Shown: positions 21,628 to 22,473 of the stretch, piece by piece
Numbering within the stretch: the first letter of the stretch is position 1
Layout of the letters: every line of letters starts with the position of its first letter
Origin: a virus
Reading direction: 5' to 3' (one strand)
Virus record (IMG/VR): IMGVR_UViG_3300008259_000295
Location: 1 to 22,473 of that record
Length of the DNA stretch: 22,473 nucleotides
Made by a program: the position numbers and the translations under genes
Notes under the pieces: model-generated
Database searches by the model: none
The model's input: only the letters and a program-made list of their open reading frames with translations
Told to the model about the DNA's origin: nothing

Positions 21628-22473
21628 ATGAATATTGAGAAATCTTTATGGTCTTCGCATGGCGATAACATCAGTTTATCTGTCCCATTCACGAAAGTTA
21701 ATCGTGAAAAGCGCACAGTTTCTGGATTCGCCACACTAGATAATTTAGATCAAACAGGTGATGTTGTCACAGCAGAAGCAAGCCTAAAGGCATTTGAAAG
21801 TTTCCGTGGTAATATCCGTGAGATGCATGGACCAACAGCAGTTGGCAAAATGGTTTCATTTAAGCCAGAAACATTTTACGATCCAGCAACAAAAGAATTT
21901 TATAGCGGAGTATATGTAGATGCATATATTTCAAAAGGTGCTCAGGATACTTGGGAAAAGATTCTTGATGGAACTCTACAAGGATTTTCAATCGGTGGAA
22001 AAATTGTTGAGGCGGAAAATGAAGTTAATAAGTCAACAGGTAAGCCTGTAAGATTTATTAAAGAGTATTCACTAATCGAGTTATCGGTAGTAGACTCACC
22101 AGCAAACGAGCTTTGCAATATTTTGTCTATTCAGAAAATGAATGGACAATTAATTTTTAAAGGTATTGCCGCAGAGACAGTTACAGAAAATATTTTTTAT
22201 TGTGAAGATTCAGACTCAGTCTTTATCTCACAAGATGCATCATATGACTCCCCAGTTACAGGTAAGCCTGCAACATTAATCGGATGGGTAGAGAGTAACG
22301 ATGTAAACAAGTCGAAAGAGATAGACAGAATTCTTGATTCATTTAAGAAATCAAGATTAACGTTGCCTGATACACAAACAATTGCAAAACAGGCAAACGC
22401 AGAAGGAGGTAATGAAGTGTCAGAAAACACAGAGACAGTAGTAGCAGAAGAAACTCCTGCTGCTGTAGATGAG
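21628..22473 (+). CDS. Prohead protease, XkdF/HK97-type (partial at 3' end)
   Basis: An open frame of 282 codons runs to the window edge. Residues about 17-165 are a prohead serine protease domain: RTVSGFATLDNLDQTGDVV (29-47), the catalytic histidine in REMHGP (H67), AVGKMVSF, a beta strand GVYVDAYISKGAQDTW, and the catalytic serine in LQGFSIGGK (S121). Then EYSLIELSVVDSPANE (about 150-165), typical of this family. It cleaves scaffold and capsid N-termini during head maturation. Residues beyond about 170 are an extension like that in XkdF-type proteins; from about 255 the chain becomes acidic and Glu/Thr/Ala/Val-rich. A strong internal start lies at codon 264. The placement right after the portal is standard head-module order. 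Confidence 0.85.
   Translation, partial: MNIEKSLWSSHGDNISLSVPFTKVNREKRTVSGFATLDNLDQTGDVVTAEASLKAFESFRGNIREMHGPTAVGKMVSFKPETFYDPATKEFYSGVYVDAYISKGAQDTWEKILDGTLQGFSIGGKIVEAENEVNKSTGKPVRFIKEYSLIELSVVDSPANELCNILSIQKMNGQLIFKGIAAETVTENIFYCEDSDSVFISQDASYDSPVTGKPATLIGWVESNDVNKSKEIDRILDSFKKSRLTLPDTQTIAKQANAEGGNEVSENTETVVAEETPAAVDE
22403..22419 (+). promoter_or_regulatory. Internal ribosome site and in-frame GTG inside the protease gene
   Basis: AAGGAGGT (22403-22410) is the best Shine-Dalgarno in the window and lies 7 nt (from GGAGG) before GTG at 22417-22419, which is in frame with the protease (codon 264). Initiation would give an acidic product beginning SENTETVVAEETP, the composition expected of a scaffold. 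An overlapping ATG at 22412 is out of frame. Confidence 0.45.

Overview
This window is a fragment of a tailed double-stranded DNA phage (Caudoviricetes) or closely related prophage. All genes are on the + strand, densely packed with many start/stop overlaps, AT-rich (by eye well under 45% G+C) and read with the standard code (TAA, TAG and TGA all end genes). No tRNA, integrase, CRISPR or IS element is visible. Phage identity rests on a PBSX/HK97-type portal, an HK97-type prohead protease and a long series of tail-fibre and receptor-binding proteins. The host cannot be named from sequence. Several genes have a -10 box placed so that transcription would begin at or within a base or two of the ATG (leaderless mRNA). 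That is common in Actinobacteria and makes an aquatic actinobacterial host plausible but unproven.

Layout: (1) 2-5011, end of an upstream gene, three tail-fibre/adhesin genes with neck modules, collagen-like repeats and a fibronectin III-like domain, two short stand-alone adhesin domains and a small coiled-coil protein. (2) 5048-9748, receptor-binding cassette A: 44-aa ORF, Mtd_N-type fibre, small helical-repeat protein, His-rich carbohydrate-binding-like protein, 'YGI' domain protein, LamG-like lectin protein, small acidic protein. (3) 9837-12425, a three-gene metabolic cassette: flavin-dependent tryptophan-halogenase-type enzyme, a DUF6065-like protein and a small membrane protein. (4) 12462-17815, cassette B, a diverged duplicate of cassette A in the same gene order. 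(5) 17847-19592, a large LamG-domain protein. (6) 19656-22473, the start of the head module: small unknown protein, portal and prohead protease, which runs off the window and carries a strong internal start near its C-terminal part.

The genes appear to work as two or more parallel host-recognition sets attached to the same tail, followed by capsid assembly genes. The halogenase operon lies exactly at the junction of the duplicated cassettes, as a moron-like insertion probably acting on host or small-molecule metabolism. Promoter-like -10 elements sit at the module boundaries, so each block may be its own transcription unit.
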